From Chrysomallon squamiferum (lineage: Eukaryota > Mollusca > Gastropoda > Neomphalida > Peltospiridae): DNA of 64,000 bases. The translations under genes were made by a program, and so were the position numbers. Where the stretch lies: NCBI GenBank assembly GCA_012295275.1, contig CM022668.1, forward strand, positions 12,262,522 to 12,326,521. The letters are read 5' to 3'. Below, one piece after another: positions 24,201 through 35,713 of this stretch. Each line of letters begins with the position of its first letter. The first letter of the stretch is position 1. A model generated the notes under the pieces. It did not search any database and was not told the DNA's origin. It saw only the letters and a program-made list of their open reading frames with translations.

Positions 24201-26140
24201 GCTCGTCCCGAGGTCACAGAACCTACCCCCGAAGAAGAAATAACAGAAGCAATTCAGCCACAAGAAAGCGAAACTGTGGCGCCAGTTGATATCACTGAGG
24301 TTGAAGTTAGAGACACGATTGTGGTAGAACACAAAGAAAGCCTCGTGGAAGAGGAAGAGCAGAAACCCACTGAAGTGACAACCGAAATTCCAAGCGAGAA
24401 ACCCGAAGAGGTGGAGGGAGAAATTTCGGTCACCGAACAGGAGGTTCCAGTGAAAGAGGAAGTTGAAATAGAAATCGCTTTGGGAGAGGTTCCTCAAGTA
24501 CCTTCAGAACAGGTCGAAGAGGAAATTGCCCTCGAGGAAAAAGAACTTCCAGTATCTGAGGAAGTAACCGTGGAGACTCAGCCAGAAGAAACTGAAGCCG
24601 TTATTCCGGTTGAAGTTGCTCCAACCGAAGCGGAGGAAACCACTGAGATTGAAAAAGTGGAAACCATTGAGGTTGAAAAACCAGTGGAGGAGATTCCTGA
24701 AGAATCTGTACCATCTGAAGAAACTTTCAAAGAGGAAATAACCATAATGCCTCAACCTGAAGAGACAGCTCAGTTCGAGGAAATTACGTTCAAAGTTACG
24801 GAAAAGACCGTTGAAAGAGGAAATGGAAATAACACCAGAGATTCCAGAAGAGACCTCTTTCAAAGAGGAAATAACCATCACTCCACAGCCCGAGGAAATG
24901 GAGGAAATAACAGTTGACGTATCGGCAGAAGAAACACAAGTTAAAGAAGAAGTGACAACAGAAATAGAAATGGAGGAAACCGAGGTAAAGGAGGAAGCAG
25001 GTTTCAAGGAAGAAATTCATTTGGAACCTCAAGTCGTTCCTCAGGAAGTCGAAATCCCTGCACCCGAAGACACAACTGAGGTAGAATACAGGGAAACAGT
25101 GGAAGTCGCCGTCCCGGTCACAGAACCTACCCCCGAAGAAGAAATAACAGAAGCAATTCAGCCACAAGAAAGCGAAACTGTGGCGCCAGTTGATATCACT
25201 GAGGTTGAAGTTAGAGACACGATTGTGGTAGAACACAAAGAAAGCCTCGTGGAAGAGGAAGAGCAGAAACCCACTGAAGTCACAACCGAAATTCCAAGCG
25301 AGAAACCCGAAGAGGTGGAGGGAGAAATTTCGGTCACCGAACAGGAGGTTCCAGTGAAAGAGGAAGTTGAAATAGAAATCGCTTTGGGAGACGTTCCTCA
25401 AGTACCTTCAGAAGAGGTTGAAGAGGAAATTGCCCTCGAGGAAAAAGAACTTCCAGTTTCTGAGGAAGTAACCGTGGAGACTCAGCCTGAAGAAACGGAA
25501 GCCGTTATTCCGGTTGAAGTTGCTCCAACCGAAGCGGAGCAAACCACTGAGATTGAAAAAGTGGAAACCATTGAGGTTGAAAAACCAGTGGAGGAGATTC
25601 CTGAAGAATCTCTACCAAGTGAAGAAACATTCAAAGATGAAGTTTTGATAATATCTCAACCATCTGATGTTACTGAGTTCCCTGAAGTTGAGATGTCTGT
25701 CAAACCTGAAGGAATGGAAGAGATTGTTGAGGAGGAATCAATTGAAGAAGCAGAAATTCCTGTGACTGAGGATGAAATTTCTGAAGAGATTACTCTCGAG
25801 AGAGAAAAAGGTGGAGTTAGTGAAGATATTGAGTCTGTTATTTCTGTAAAACCTCAGGAGCTTGAAGAAGAAGTTAGTGCTGAGGAGGTTGTAAGTGATG
25901 TTTCTTTTGAGGAGAAGCCATCTGAAGGTATCGAATCAGAACTGTTGATCTCAGAAAAAGACAAAGTTGTCAGTGATATTTCTGGTCTGCCTCTCTTGCA
26001 TGCAATTACCAATGAAATCCCTTGCTCAGTAATTAATGAAATTCCAGATTTAGAAAGTTTTGTTGGAAATTTAAGCATAATACAGGATATTTTAGTAGAG
26101 TCTTTGGAAGGAACACTTTGTGACTTGGACATGATTAGAG
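9248..26140 (+). CDS. Giant repetitive exon 1: acidic PEVT-type spring built of A and B modules (frame broken by small indels)
   Basis: About 16.9 kb, roughly 5,600 codons, of Glu/Thr/Val/Pro-rich tandem repeats without a stable-fold signature. Module A is about 369 bp (123 residues) and module B about 909 bp (303 residues); they share their first 80 or so residues, which contain EETFKEEITIMPQPEE and IPEETSFKEEITITP, and then diverge. The inferred module order is AAB AB AB AAAB AAB AB AB AB AB, one scrambled B, AB, B. After about 25620 the sequence leaves the array and ends in a unique, less charged tail before the donor AGAG|GTATAT (phase 1). Copies are nearly identical, and the frame is interrupted by many 1-2 base indels (for example near 10866, 12780, 14440, 15067, 17520, 22080 and 24808), which are best explained as assembly errors. 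By analogy with titin PEVK regions the product would be a disordered elastic or spacer segment; this is inference. Long open frames in other phases here are shadows of the repeat. Confidence 0.85.
9366..25610 (+). repeat. Higher-order tandem array (369-bp A and 909-bp B modules; commonest AB period about 1,278 bp)
   Basis: The codons for IPEESVPSEETF recur at about 9373, 9748, 10117, 11026, 11395, 12304, 12674, 13578, 13949, 14327, 14698, 15604, 15970, 16340, 17249, 17625, 18528, 18904, 19820, 20191, 21100, 21469, 22377, 23416, 23790, 24695 and 25604. Intervals of about 369 mark A modules and about 909 mark B modules, giving 14 A and 12 B, one B being chimeric (22377-23416). B carries a private part with GFKEEIHLEPQVVPQEVEIP, VEYRETVEVARPEVTEP and VEEEIALEEKELPVSEE. 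Confidence 0.9.
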
Positions 26141-26800
26141 GTATATTTGTCTTGTCTCTGTTTATCAGTTGTTAAGGCTGATCATGTGTCTTCATGTGTA
26201 ATATTCATGTTATGGCTTTTTGTGTTTGAAGCTTTATCTAATTTCATTAAGCACAGATTTATTTTTTTTAACATCTCATTTTGCTGAAATTTAACTGTAT
26301 TGAAAAGATCGGAAAAGGTAGCTGTTATTTGTTTGTTTTTCAGTATATTTTATGCTGTTTGTTTTTGTTTTTCGTTGATTTTTACATTTATTATTATTGT
26401 TATTATTATTACTGTTATTATTTATTGAAGTTTGCTATGTTTTTCTTTATTCAAAATATGTTTTTCAGTGTTGTTGTTTTTTTGTTTTGACTTTTATAAC
26501 TTTATTTTTATTATTATTATTATTATTATTTTATTGATTTTGTTTGGGTTATTTTCATTTTGTTTATATATATATATATTAATCACTGTGTGAAGCAAAA
26601 TTGAAAATCACTCAAAGTGTGGCATTATCATTTTATTATACATTAATCTGTGTAATATATTTTATATTATATAACCAGTCAGTTTTGGGTGATTTCATTT
26701 TGCTTATATTATTTGTTTTCATTTTTTTGTTTTTTGTTTGGTTTTTTGCTTTCATTTTCTTTGATTTTCTTTGATTTGTATTTTTAGTTTACTTTGTAAA

Positions 26801-26855
<55 letters not shown>

Positions 26856-28660
26856 AGCATGTATATGTAGATAGAATAGTTATATATATATATATATATA
26901 TATATTTAGTTTATTTGTTTAAATGAGTTTTATTTTTTTTTTTTTTTTTTTTTGTTTTGCATGGTTTCAGAACATTCACAAAACTTTAATATTACTTGAT
27001 AAAAATTTGTATTAGTTTTTCGAATCTTATATAAAAACATTCCAACATTAAAACATTCCTTTCATTGTAACATTCTTACACTTTCAAAATGTTATTAATA
27101 AAATTTTACATCAGTCTTATTTTTGTAAATATTTTAAACTTTTCTTTCTATTTCTCATTTTCTGATTACATTCCCTTTTTGAGAATATCAAATATTATTC
27201 TATTTGTGAATGTTTGAAATTTTTCTGTGGTTTTATTTAGTTTTTGTTTTGTCAAAACACTGTCTTAAATTCATTTAAAGCTTTTATCAGTACTGTTTTA
27301 TTGTTATTGTATTGTCCTATTTGCAATGCAAACAGTTATATGTTTATATATGTTTGTATGTATGTATGTATGTATGTATGTATGTATGTATACACACATA
27401 TACATACTTATTTTTTTTTTAAATATTATCTTTTATGTATTTTTAAATTGATTCACACAGGTAATCTTATAGTGGTGTAACATTAAATATATTTAATACA
27501 GATATTTTTAATTATATTTTTTCTTCTTTCGGAGATATAGTTAATAATCAAACTATTTTATTTCATTATTATCTATAAATTACTCTATGTTGTTTTCCAT
27601 ATGTAAATTACTGACAGATAATTATTTGTTCTTAATACAACATAATTTTTATTGTTTATATACTGTATCTTTATAGTTAATATTTATTATTAGAATTATT
27701 ATTATTATTATTATCATTATTATTATTAATATAAACCATATGTAGTACAACTGTATCGTCTATAATTTATCATGTATAACTACTTATATATATTATACAT
27801 ATATTATATTTATATTATTCAATGTTTGAAATGAACATTAAGACATAACAAGTCTGTTAATATTGTATCTACCTCTATCGTAATATGGAAGTTGCATTTG
27901 GTGATATAGAAAGCAATAACTATAGCTATGTGTTGTCCACTGGTCAAAGGTATGTTCGTTATTGATTTAATTTGCAGTCAGGTATAATTTTTATGTCTAA
28001 CAATTCTGCCATAAAGTACAAGAAAATGTCTTATAATGTAGATTTGGGTATGTTTGTGTTAATGTATTTTAAAATGCAGTATGTGTGTTAATTTATATTA
28101 AAGTGTGTATTAATTTATGCTAGATTTGGGTATGTGTGTATTAATTTATATGTAGAATATAAATGTATATATATAATATATATATTGTGTGTGTGGCACA
28201 TAGAGTATTTCCCCCTCATATTTTGCCTAATTAGTTTATTTGGTGAGCATTAAAATTTCTTTTAAATATACATTATTTTATATTTTATGCTGGTTTGCAT
28301 TATTATTGTTTTTATTATTATTATTATTATTATTGCTTTTCCATTTAACTTTTAAATTTTAATTTTATATATATACATTTTAATATTATAATTAATTTAA
28401 ATATTATGGGGGTTTTGTTTGTTGTTTTTTCAATGTCTTTGTCAGTTTTGAAGCACTTTTAAAATCAAACCTCACCATTTAAACTTGTTTTAAAATATTT
28501 CCCTATTCAGAATTACCCTTCCTGGTTTTTATTCCATGATTCACTACCCCATATAATTAGGAAACAATAATTATTTCCATTAAAATATTTTCTTTTCTTT
28601 CTTCTTCATTCTTTCTTCTTCTTTTTCTTCTTCTTCTTCATCTTCATCTTTTTCTTGTTG

Positions 28661-28717
<57 letters not shown>

Positions 28718-28863
28718 GATTATTATATTGAAATTATATGTATTAATTATTTCACTTTTCAGTGACAAATTGTTTGACAATGTTTTAATTTATTAATTTA
28801 GTTTCAGTTACAATGTTATTATTAGTGTTACAATGTATTAATTGGATTAATTCAATTTGTTAG
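26141..28863 (+). other. Intron (2.7 kb), AT-rich
   Basis: No supported exon. It contains (TTA)n at about 26510-26531 and 26800-26853, (TA)n near 26880-26905, (TATG)n at about 27357-27392 and (TTTA)n at about 28670-28715. Retention of its first bases would extend the frame only to a stop at 26173-26175. Confidence 0.7.
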
Positions 28864-28923
28864 GTCCATCACCTGACATCAGCAAAGAGGAAGAACTCTC
28901 TGAAAAGGAAAAACTTACTTCAG
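28864..28923 (+). CDS. Small linker exon (20 codons, phase 1-1)
   Basis: The acceptor is TTTGTTAG at 28863 and the donor CTTCAG|GTAACT. It encodes GPSPDISKEEELSEKEKLTS and ends with the first base of a Gly codon. Length 60 and phase 1 at both ends match the preceding and following exons. Charged sequence, no domain. Such symmetric micro-exons are often alternatively used in spring regions, but nothing here shows that directly. Confidence 0.75.
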
Positions 28924-29810
28924 GTAACTTTTAAGATTTATTTTATTCTTATTTATGTTATTTTAATTTTATTATTTTAATTTTATTTAATTTAATTTTT
29001 TTTTTTTTAAATCTTTATTTTATTTTTAAATTTAATTTAATTTTTTTTTATTTTTAATATACTATTTTTTTTTTAAATCTTTATTTTATTTTTAAATTTA
29101 ATTTAATTTTGTTTTATTTTTAATATACTATTTTGTGTTAATTTATGTTATTTGATTTTTTTTATTTTAATTTTATCTCATCTTATTTTGTTCCTTTGAT
29201 TTTTAAATAAAAGAAAAATCTCAATGCCTTTCAATTTATTCCTAAATATTATTTTTAATTTTTATTTAAAAAATTCAGTATCTTTTTTATTTGATTTTCT
29301 CTTTATTTTGTTTTGTTATATTCTTTAATATTTTATATGATATGAATGTCATAATCTTTAAAATATTAAATATACTTTTTAAACATTCTTTTTTATTTTT
29401 TTATTTATATTTTATACAACAAAATCAAATGTCTAATAATATTCTTAAGTTATACAGTTAAAATTCATTTATTTAAATCATAAAAAAAAAAATAGGGTTT
29501 TAAATAAAAATATTTAATTATTATTTTTCATATTTTTCCTTATGTTAACTGCTGAGAAATTAAATATATATTTTTTAATAAACCTTTACAAATTTATTTT
29601 TCATTTATATCTTTAATTTTTTTAATTTTTTTTTTTTTAATTTTTTTTTTTTTTAATTTTTTCAATGAAATATACATATGTATATCAAATTGTTGGCAAA
29701 TTAATAACATTTGTTCACATCTTTTTATAATCTTACCTTATATATATATTTATATATATATATATATAGATCTTAAATGTTACTGACAATTTTATAAAAC
29801 TAATTTGTAG
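28924..29810 (+). other. Intron, AT-rich
   Basis: T-rich and TTTA-rich sequence with a short internal duplication around 28980-29125 (a T-run followed by AAATCTTTATTTTATTTTTA). No exon seen. Confidence 0.7.
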
Positions 29811-29858
29811 AAGAAGAAAAAGAAGTTGTTTTGGAAGAAACCGTGACCTTGCCCTCAG
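29811..29858 (+). CDS. Small linker exon (16 codons, phase 1-1)
   Basis: The acceptor is CTAATTTGTAG at 29810 and the donor CCTCAG|GTTTGT. It encodes EEEKEVVLEETVTLPS plus the first base of Gly. It is a second symmetric charged micro-exon like the one at 28864, in phase with the Ig2 exon. Confidence 0.7.
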
Positions 29859-30769
29859 GTTTGTTGTGTGTTTTTTTCTAACTCAGTCTGTTGTGGTTTG
29901 TGCATTTTCTATCTGGAGTTATGGAATTTGACTGATTCTGCATTACTCATCCTGCTGAATACATTTCCAGTTCATGACATGAAAACTGTATTAAAGAAAT
30001 GTTTAAATTACAGATTTCTGAACAAAAGATAATTCCTAATAATAATAATAATAATAACAAGAGCAAAGTTCAGAACTAATTTTTAAAGTTACCGAAAATA
30101 TTCTAAGTAACAGAAATTCAAACCCATATTTTCTTTACAATATTTCAATAAACAGTTTTAATGTCATGAACTAAATACCATGAATTTTTTTTTATTATTA
30201 TTTTTTTTTTATCACAAAATATAATTAGAAATCACAAAAATTAATCTTTAAGAGTTTCAAATAATATTTATTTATTTATTTTATTCTTTTTGGTTATGGG
30301 ATATCACTGGACAAAAAACACCAACAAAGAACATATTTCACTTCCAGTGCACTAATTTATTTATAAACAGTTAATTCCCTTGGTATGGGTTTTATAGAAT
30401 TAATAGCTGTCATCATGACTCTGGGATGCCTTTATAATCATTTCAAGAAGGCTTACAGAGGTTTGATTTATTGGCATAGAATGGTACCAGAGCTCACCAG
30501 AATGGTTTCTGGGATTGTAATAAATATAAATTAATTCTTCATATTTTTCTGTGTTAAAGCTCAACTGGAAATAAAAATAAAAAAATCAATAAAATAATAG
30601 CAAACCATATGATTGTAAGAACGTTTTTGACTTAAAAATTGAAATTTGTAACTGGGTTTTAAAAATAGGGTTTTAACTATTCATTTCCTAAATTTGAGAG
30701 TACCTGAAAATTTTTCTTTTTTTTTCTTTATTATTTATTTTATTTAATTTTATTTTTATTTTTATTCCT

Positions 30770-30816
<47 letters not shown>

Positions 30817-30919
30817 TTTTACTATTATTATTATTATTATTACTCTTTTTTTTTTTATCTTTGGTAGATTCATTTAGCTGGGTTTTATATGTAGAATCTT
30901 TTTTTAATTTTATTTATTA

Positions 30920-30968
<49 letters not shown>

Positions 30969-31468
30969 GGAATTTGGATTTATTTATTGCATGATTATTT
31001 TAACATCATTATCTGACATGAAGGAATTTATTTTTAATTCCTTATTATGATTTTTTATTTTTTATTTTCAATGGTTGTTATAGGCATGTTGTTTAATTAA
31101 CAAAATTTCAACATGGAAAACAAAGATTTGAATGTTTTTCTGTGTGTATGAAAAGAGCATTTTTGCATTTTAATTAAAACTAAATTAATGCATGATTTTT
31201 TTGCTGAGAAAAGTTTTGCTATTTAGAAAAGTGTTGACACTTTTGATTGTATAGATTAACCATATAAATCTAGTTTAGATATTATTTTAGACATACTATA
31301 GCTGATTAAAAAAAAAAAAAAAAAAAAAGCATGTAGTTTTATAGATAAAAAATTTCAGATATTTTTTTTTGCATTAATCATCATTCACCATGGAAACCAG
31401 TTTTGTTTTATATGCATGTATTTTTTGTGTGTGAAAAAAACAACGAAAAACAAACAATTTTTCTTCAG
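29859..31468 (+). other. Intron, AT-rich
   Basis: Contains (TTTA)n at about 30766-30820, (TTA)n at about 30822-30842 and 30917-30968, and a poly-A tract near 31310. No exon seen. Confidence 0.7.
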
Positions 31469-31795
31469 ATGCTTTTGATTCCCTTATAACCGAGGTCACT
31501 GAAGCTGCCAAAGATTTTAAACCCGAATTTACAGAGACTCTTGAAAATCTGATTGTTGTTGACGGTGGCGATGCTAGGCTGAGATGTTGCATCATCGGCC
31601 ACCCCACACCTGAAGTTTTATGGTTCAAAGACACAGAAATTATTGAACCTTCCGAAGATTTTCAAATTACCCAAGAAGACAATTTGTGTACGCTTTATAT
31701 TCATGAGGTTTATCCTGAGGATGCTGGGAAATATGTTGTAGTTGCTAAAAATGAATGCGGAGTGGCTTCTGTGATGGCCAGTTTGATAGTTGAAG
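31469..31795 (+). CDS. Exon encoding Ig domain 2 (I-set, F-strand Cys missing)
   Basis: The acceptor is TTTTTCTTCAG at 31468, the donor GAAG|GTGATT, phase 1-1. After a short linker (DAFDSLITEVTEAAKD) the I-set domain begins at FKPEFTETLENL. The B strand is ARLRCCIIGHP, the C-strand Trp is in PEVLWFKD, and the E-F region is YPEDAGKYVVVAKNECG. The normal F-strand Cys is Val (YVV), so the canonical disulphide cannot form, though a Cys sits nearby in NECG. Typical of cytosolic muscle Ig domains, which fold without a disulphide. Confidence 0.9.
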
Positions 31796-33117
31796 GTGAT
31801 TTCTAGATAGTAGTATTTTGTCATTTATATTTTTGATAACGTTTACTAGAAAGTAATTATAGTTTTGTTTTAATTCTTAAGAATATATTATATTACAGAA
31901 AATATTTTTTTTTAATTCTAGATTTATGGATATTGATTTTTTTATTTTATTAATGTACTTTTTTGAAAGAAAAGGAATGAAAAGAAAATAAAAACATTTT
32001 ACTTTTTGATCTAAAATATTAGCATTTAAAAATGGAATTATTTTTAAAAATTTATCATATATCATTATTGTTATTACTATTTTTATTTTTATTGTAGTTA
32101 TTAACTGAAGTATTTTATTCATTTATTTATTAAATTTATTTATTTATTTATTTAATATTATTATTATTATTGTTGTTGTTGTTATTATTATTATCATCAA
32201 ATATTAAAAACAAAAATTTGTAGTAAGTTTTGCTTTTCACTTTATAACATATTTTAGACACTTTTTCTTTTGATGCATTATTTGTTCAAAATTTCATTTG
32301 CTTGTGCATTTTTCAAAACCTTTGCATTAACGTTCTTGTTTTGCTTGTCTTTTGTGCATTTCATTGCTTTGATTGTGTGAATTGAAAAAAAAAATTAAAT
32401 AATTTAATAAAATGAAAATAGTATAATAATTTTAAAAAGAAATATAGTGAATTATAAAAATCAAATAGACCAAATCAATTATTGTTTTCTTTTGCAGTTA
32501 TTATGTTTTAAATGTTTTTATTTATTTATTTAAAAGGCATTATAAAGATTTATTCTTGATATTTTTTAATAAAAAATATTGTTTTTAATTTTCTCATTGG
32601 AAGTTACAAAATATCCTACATAAAATTATTATTTACAGATACTTAGTTGAGCTTATCATAAATTTAAAAAAAAAAAAATAAATGAAACTAATTATAATTT
32701 TTGATTTGCATTTTAAATTTATATCAATATCTATAAATTGGCACAATTATTTATTTATATACATTTTTCAACATTTTTTTAAATTTTACTTCTTTTTTTT
32801 AAATTTTACTTAATTTTTTTCTTCTTTTTTTAAAAATATTACATGTATTAGTAAATTTTAACAAAGTAGAAACTTAATTTTTAACCTTGATATTGAATTT
32901 CTACTTTAAATTTACTAATTAACCTTTTAAAGAAATATACAGTATGGTAAACTATATATTTAAATTTTATTTATAAAATATTCAGACAATGAAATTAAAA
33001 TACAAAAATCAAAATATTTTAAATTTTAAATAAACAATGTTATATAAATAAAATGTTTACTTACGTTACATTCACTTACTTACTTCACTGTATCTGAAAC
33101 TGTGACTTCACTTTCAG
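31796..33117 (+). other. Intron, AT-rich
   Basis: TTTA and TTA tracts near 32125-32195 and many A/T homopolymers. No exon seen. Confidence 0.7.
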
Positions 33118-33251
33118 TAGCCCCAGAAGAGGTGAAAGAAGAAACTGAAGCAATTCCACCAACATTTGTGGAAAGACCTCACTTCCTTACTGTGAACGAG
33201 GGTGAAAATGTCCACTTTGAGGGACAGATCATTGCCCATCCTGAACCCGAT
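33118..33251 (+). CDS. Exon encoding the first half of Ig domain 3
   Basis: The acceptor is TCACTTTCAG at 33117, the donor CCGAT|GTGAGA, phase 1-0. It encodes VAPEEVKEETEAIPPTFVER, then PHFLTVNEGENVHFEGQIIA and HPEPD. The B-strand position that normally holds Cys is Glu (HFEG). The split just before the C-strand Trp is a common intron position in I-set domains, and the second half starts with IIWSRNG at 33961. Confidence 0.85.
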
Positions 33252-33806
33252 GTGAGATATTTGTAATATCACACCCTTTAGTTATATACTATATTTTAGC
33301 TGTTTATTTATCTATTCAAATTTAAAAAAAAAAAAATTTAATGTTACTTGTTTACTTACATATCATTTTCATACCTGTTTAAATTTATTTATTTTATTTT
33401 ATTTTATTTTATTTTATTAATTAACTTATTTACCTCCTTGTTTACTTACATATTTATTTATTTATTTATTTCATTTTATTTTATTTACGCCTTTAATTTA
33501 TTATTTATAAATACATTTATTTGTTTCATTTTTTAATTGCTTTGTCACATTTTTAAAATTATTTTTTTTTAATTTAATTTTGTTTATTTTTGTTAAATGA
33601 TTATTTACTAATAATTATTTGCTATTCTTATTTTTATTATTACTATTACTATTATTACTGTTATTATTATTATTATTGCTATAATCAATTTTATTATTCT
33701 TATTATTATTATTATTGCTATTATTATTATTACTACTAGTATTATTATTATTATTATTGCTATTATTATTATTACTACTAGTATTATTATTATTATTATT
33801 GCTATG

Positions 33807-33862
<56 letters not shown>

Positions 33863-33960
33863 GATTATTATTATTATTATTGCTATTATTATTATTATTG
33901 CTATTATTATTATTATTACTACTATTATTATTATTATTATTATTATAATTAATATTTCAG
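33252..33960 (+). other. Intron with a long TTA-rich microsatellite reaching the acceptor
   Basis: The last 320 bases (about 33636-33950) are interrupted (TTA)n with GCTATT and ACTACTAGTA variants, separated from the splice acceptor by fewer than about 15 bases. Confidence 0.8.
33636..33951. repeat. Interrupted (TTA)n microsatellite
   Basis: Trinucleotide tract with TTG, CTA and GAT variant units; it ends directly before the acceptor of the exon at 33961. Confidence 0.95.
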
Positions 33961-34154
33961 ATTATCTGGAGTCGCAATGGATTTGAAATTGAGGACTCAG
34001 AACGTTACCACATTTCTGTAACCAGAGATGTTGACACGTACCGAGTCACTCTCGACATCAACGTTGTCACACCCGATGATGCTGGCAACTACCACATTTC
34101 AGCAGTAAATATGCATGGAGAGGAGATGGTGTCTGTTTCCTTTAATTGTCAACA
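33961..34154 (+). CDS. Exon encoding the second half of Ig domain 3 (no canonical cysteines; probable 1-base indel at its end)
   Basis: The acceptor is ATATTTCAG at 33960. It encodes IIWSRNGFEIEDSERYHI, then VTPDDAGNYHISAVNMHGEE and MVSVSFN. The F-strand Cys is replaced (YHI), so Ig3 lacks both disulphide cysteines. The best donor is ACA|GTAAGT at 34155, but as written it leaves phase 2 whereas the next exon needs phase 1. Removing one T in TTTAATTGTC would give SFNVNKIEEEKTDFR across the junction, which fits both the Ig end and the next exon. A single-base assembly error at about 34144-34148 is therefore likely. Confidence 0.8.
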
Positions 34155-34390
34155 GTAAGTTTTTTAAAATTTTATAACTTAATATGCATGACTGTTACAA
34201 CATCCCAGATCTATATTTTTATTCTAATTTTTTCTAAATAATTTTTTTTTTTTTTCAGTTTTTGTTTTTGATCAACTTTATATTAAAATGTTACTTTTTA
34301 AGATAATGAAAATAAATAAATAAATAAATCAATAAATAATTATATAAATAATGTATGTTTATTATTTATAATTGAAAATTCTGTTTCCAG
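34155..34390 (+). other. Short intron
   Basis: A/T homopolymers and an AAATA/AATA tract at about 34308-34350; nothing else seen. Confidence 0.7.
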
Positions 34391-34511
34391 AAATTGAAGA
34401 AGAGAAAACTGATTTCCGAGATCAACTTCAGAAAACCGAACTAGAAATCAGAACAGAACAGAAAGAAGAAGTGGAACAGATTGATTTCCGAGAAACACTC
34501 AAAACTGAAGT
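34391..34511 (+). CDS. Exon with DFRxxL motifs 1 and 2 (F-actin-binding type)
   Basis: The acceptor is CTGTTTCCAG at 34390, the donor GAAGT|GTGAGT. It encodes a charged, probably helical or disordered stretch of about 40 residues with DFRDQL at 34411-34428 and DFRETL at 34483-34500, 24 residues apart. DFRxxL is the motif by which smooth-muscle and long MLCK bind actin filaments. Here the motifs sit between Ig3 and Ig4 and continue into the next two exons. Phase in 1 (assuming the upstream indel), phase out 2. Confidence 0.85.
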
Positions 34512-34855
34512 GTGAGTTCAGATTCTTGGAAATACTAATTTCTGAGAAAAACTGCATTTTGTTACAATTTTTTATTTATTTGTTTTTTAGGAGAATGGTT
34601 TGTTGTCATTTTTTTCCTTTATATATTTTTTATTTTTATTTTTATCTATATTTTTATCACTTTGTTTGTTTGTTTGGGGGGGTTGTTGGGGGGTTTTTTT
34701 GGTATTTTTAATTTGATTTTCTGTATGTTATGTTAATTAATATATTTGTTTTATTCTTCTTTTTTTTCTTTTTTTTTTTTTTGTTGGTTTGTTTGGATGA
34801 TTTTATTTCATATAATTTCCTTTATTTCTGTTTATTTATTTAGTTTGTTATTTAT

Positions 34856-34907
<52 letters not shown>

Positions 34908-35399
34908 TTTAATGACAGTTTTATCTTAACACAAAAACAGAATGTTTGAAAGGTTTAATGCAGAAAGCTGGTAAACTGGAAGTAAATTAAATATTAATTG
35001 TTATTAATTGAAACAAATTTTGAACATTAATTTTCTTCAGCTTTTTTGTACTGCTATAAGAATCCATAGTGCTTTTCACAAAAACATTTCTTGAAGTTAC
35101 TTATTTTGAACAAAATAACTAGTATAATATGACTGAGATAAAAAAAAAAAAAAAAATGAAATAAATAAATAAATACAAATTTGAGATAAAAGATTTCCAA
35201 TAGCAGCTTTCTGTTTTATTGTTTTTAACTGTTATGTTAATAGTAGAATAGTTTGTTTTGATTTTAATATTCATAAATGATTTTTGGATGTTAAACTTGC
35301 TTGGTTTGCAGTGAATGTATTTTAATTTTATTTTTATTAGTTTTTATTTTATTTTCTTATTCAGTTTTTATATTTTATGTTTTATTTTTGTTTATATTT

Positions 35400-35430
<31 letters not shown>

Positions 35431-35468
35431 TTATTATTGAGATCATTATTATTATTATTATTATTATG

Positions 35469-35512
<44 letters not shown>

Positions 35513-35632
35513 ATACTCACTCTTATAAGCATGTACTGACAAGTTTTCTTATTTTAATGTTGTATTTAAATTGATATAATTAGTGAAGATTTTAACATGC
35601 ATGATTTGTTTGGATGTGTTAATTGTATTTAG
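34512..35632 (+). other. Intron, AT-rich
   Basis: A T/G-rich patch at about 34660-34800 and (TTA)n at 34861-34905, then (TTTA)n plus (TTA)n at about 35398-35512. No exon seen. Confidence 0.7.
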
Positions 35633-35713
35633 GAAAACTAAGGCTGGGGTTGTGTTCGAAACACAGCAGCTTGACTTTAGACATCTTCTTAAAAAATCAG
35701 CTGTAGCTGCAAA
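35633..35713 (+). CDS. Exon with DFRxxL motif 3
   Basis: The acceptor is TTGTATTTAG at 35632, the donor GCAAA|GTAAGT, phase 2-2. It encodes KTKAGVVFETQQLDFRHLL followed by KKSAVAAK, with DFRHLL at 35673-35690. Basic residues after the motif (LLKK) match the pattern of the actin-binding repeats of MLCK. The symmetric phase means the exon could be skipped without changing frame. Confidence 0.85.

Noticed and set aside
9173-25401. Many minus-strand Phe-rich frames across the first array
   Set aside because: The same peptide recurs with each module as the reverse complement of the coding repeat; not independent genes.
9366-25610. CRISPR-like or satellite interpretation of the repeats
   Set aside because: The repeats are protein-coding modules of 369 and 909 bp in a eukaryotic exon, with codon periodicity and no spacers.
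27790-27955. Possible exon ending ACTGGTCAAAG|GTATGT (frame MEVAFGDIESNNYSYV)
   Set aside because: A good donor-like end, but no acceptor gives the phase needed to join 26140 and 28864, and the upstream frame is closed.
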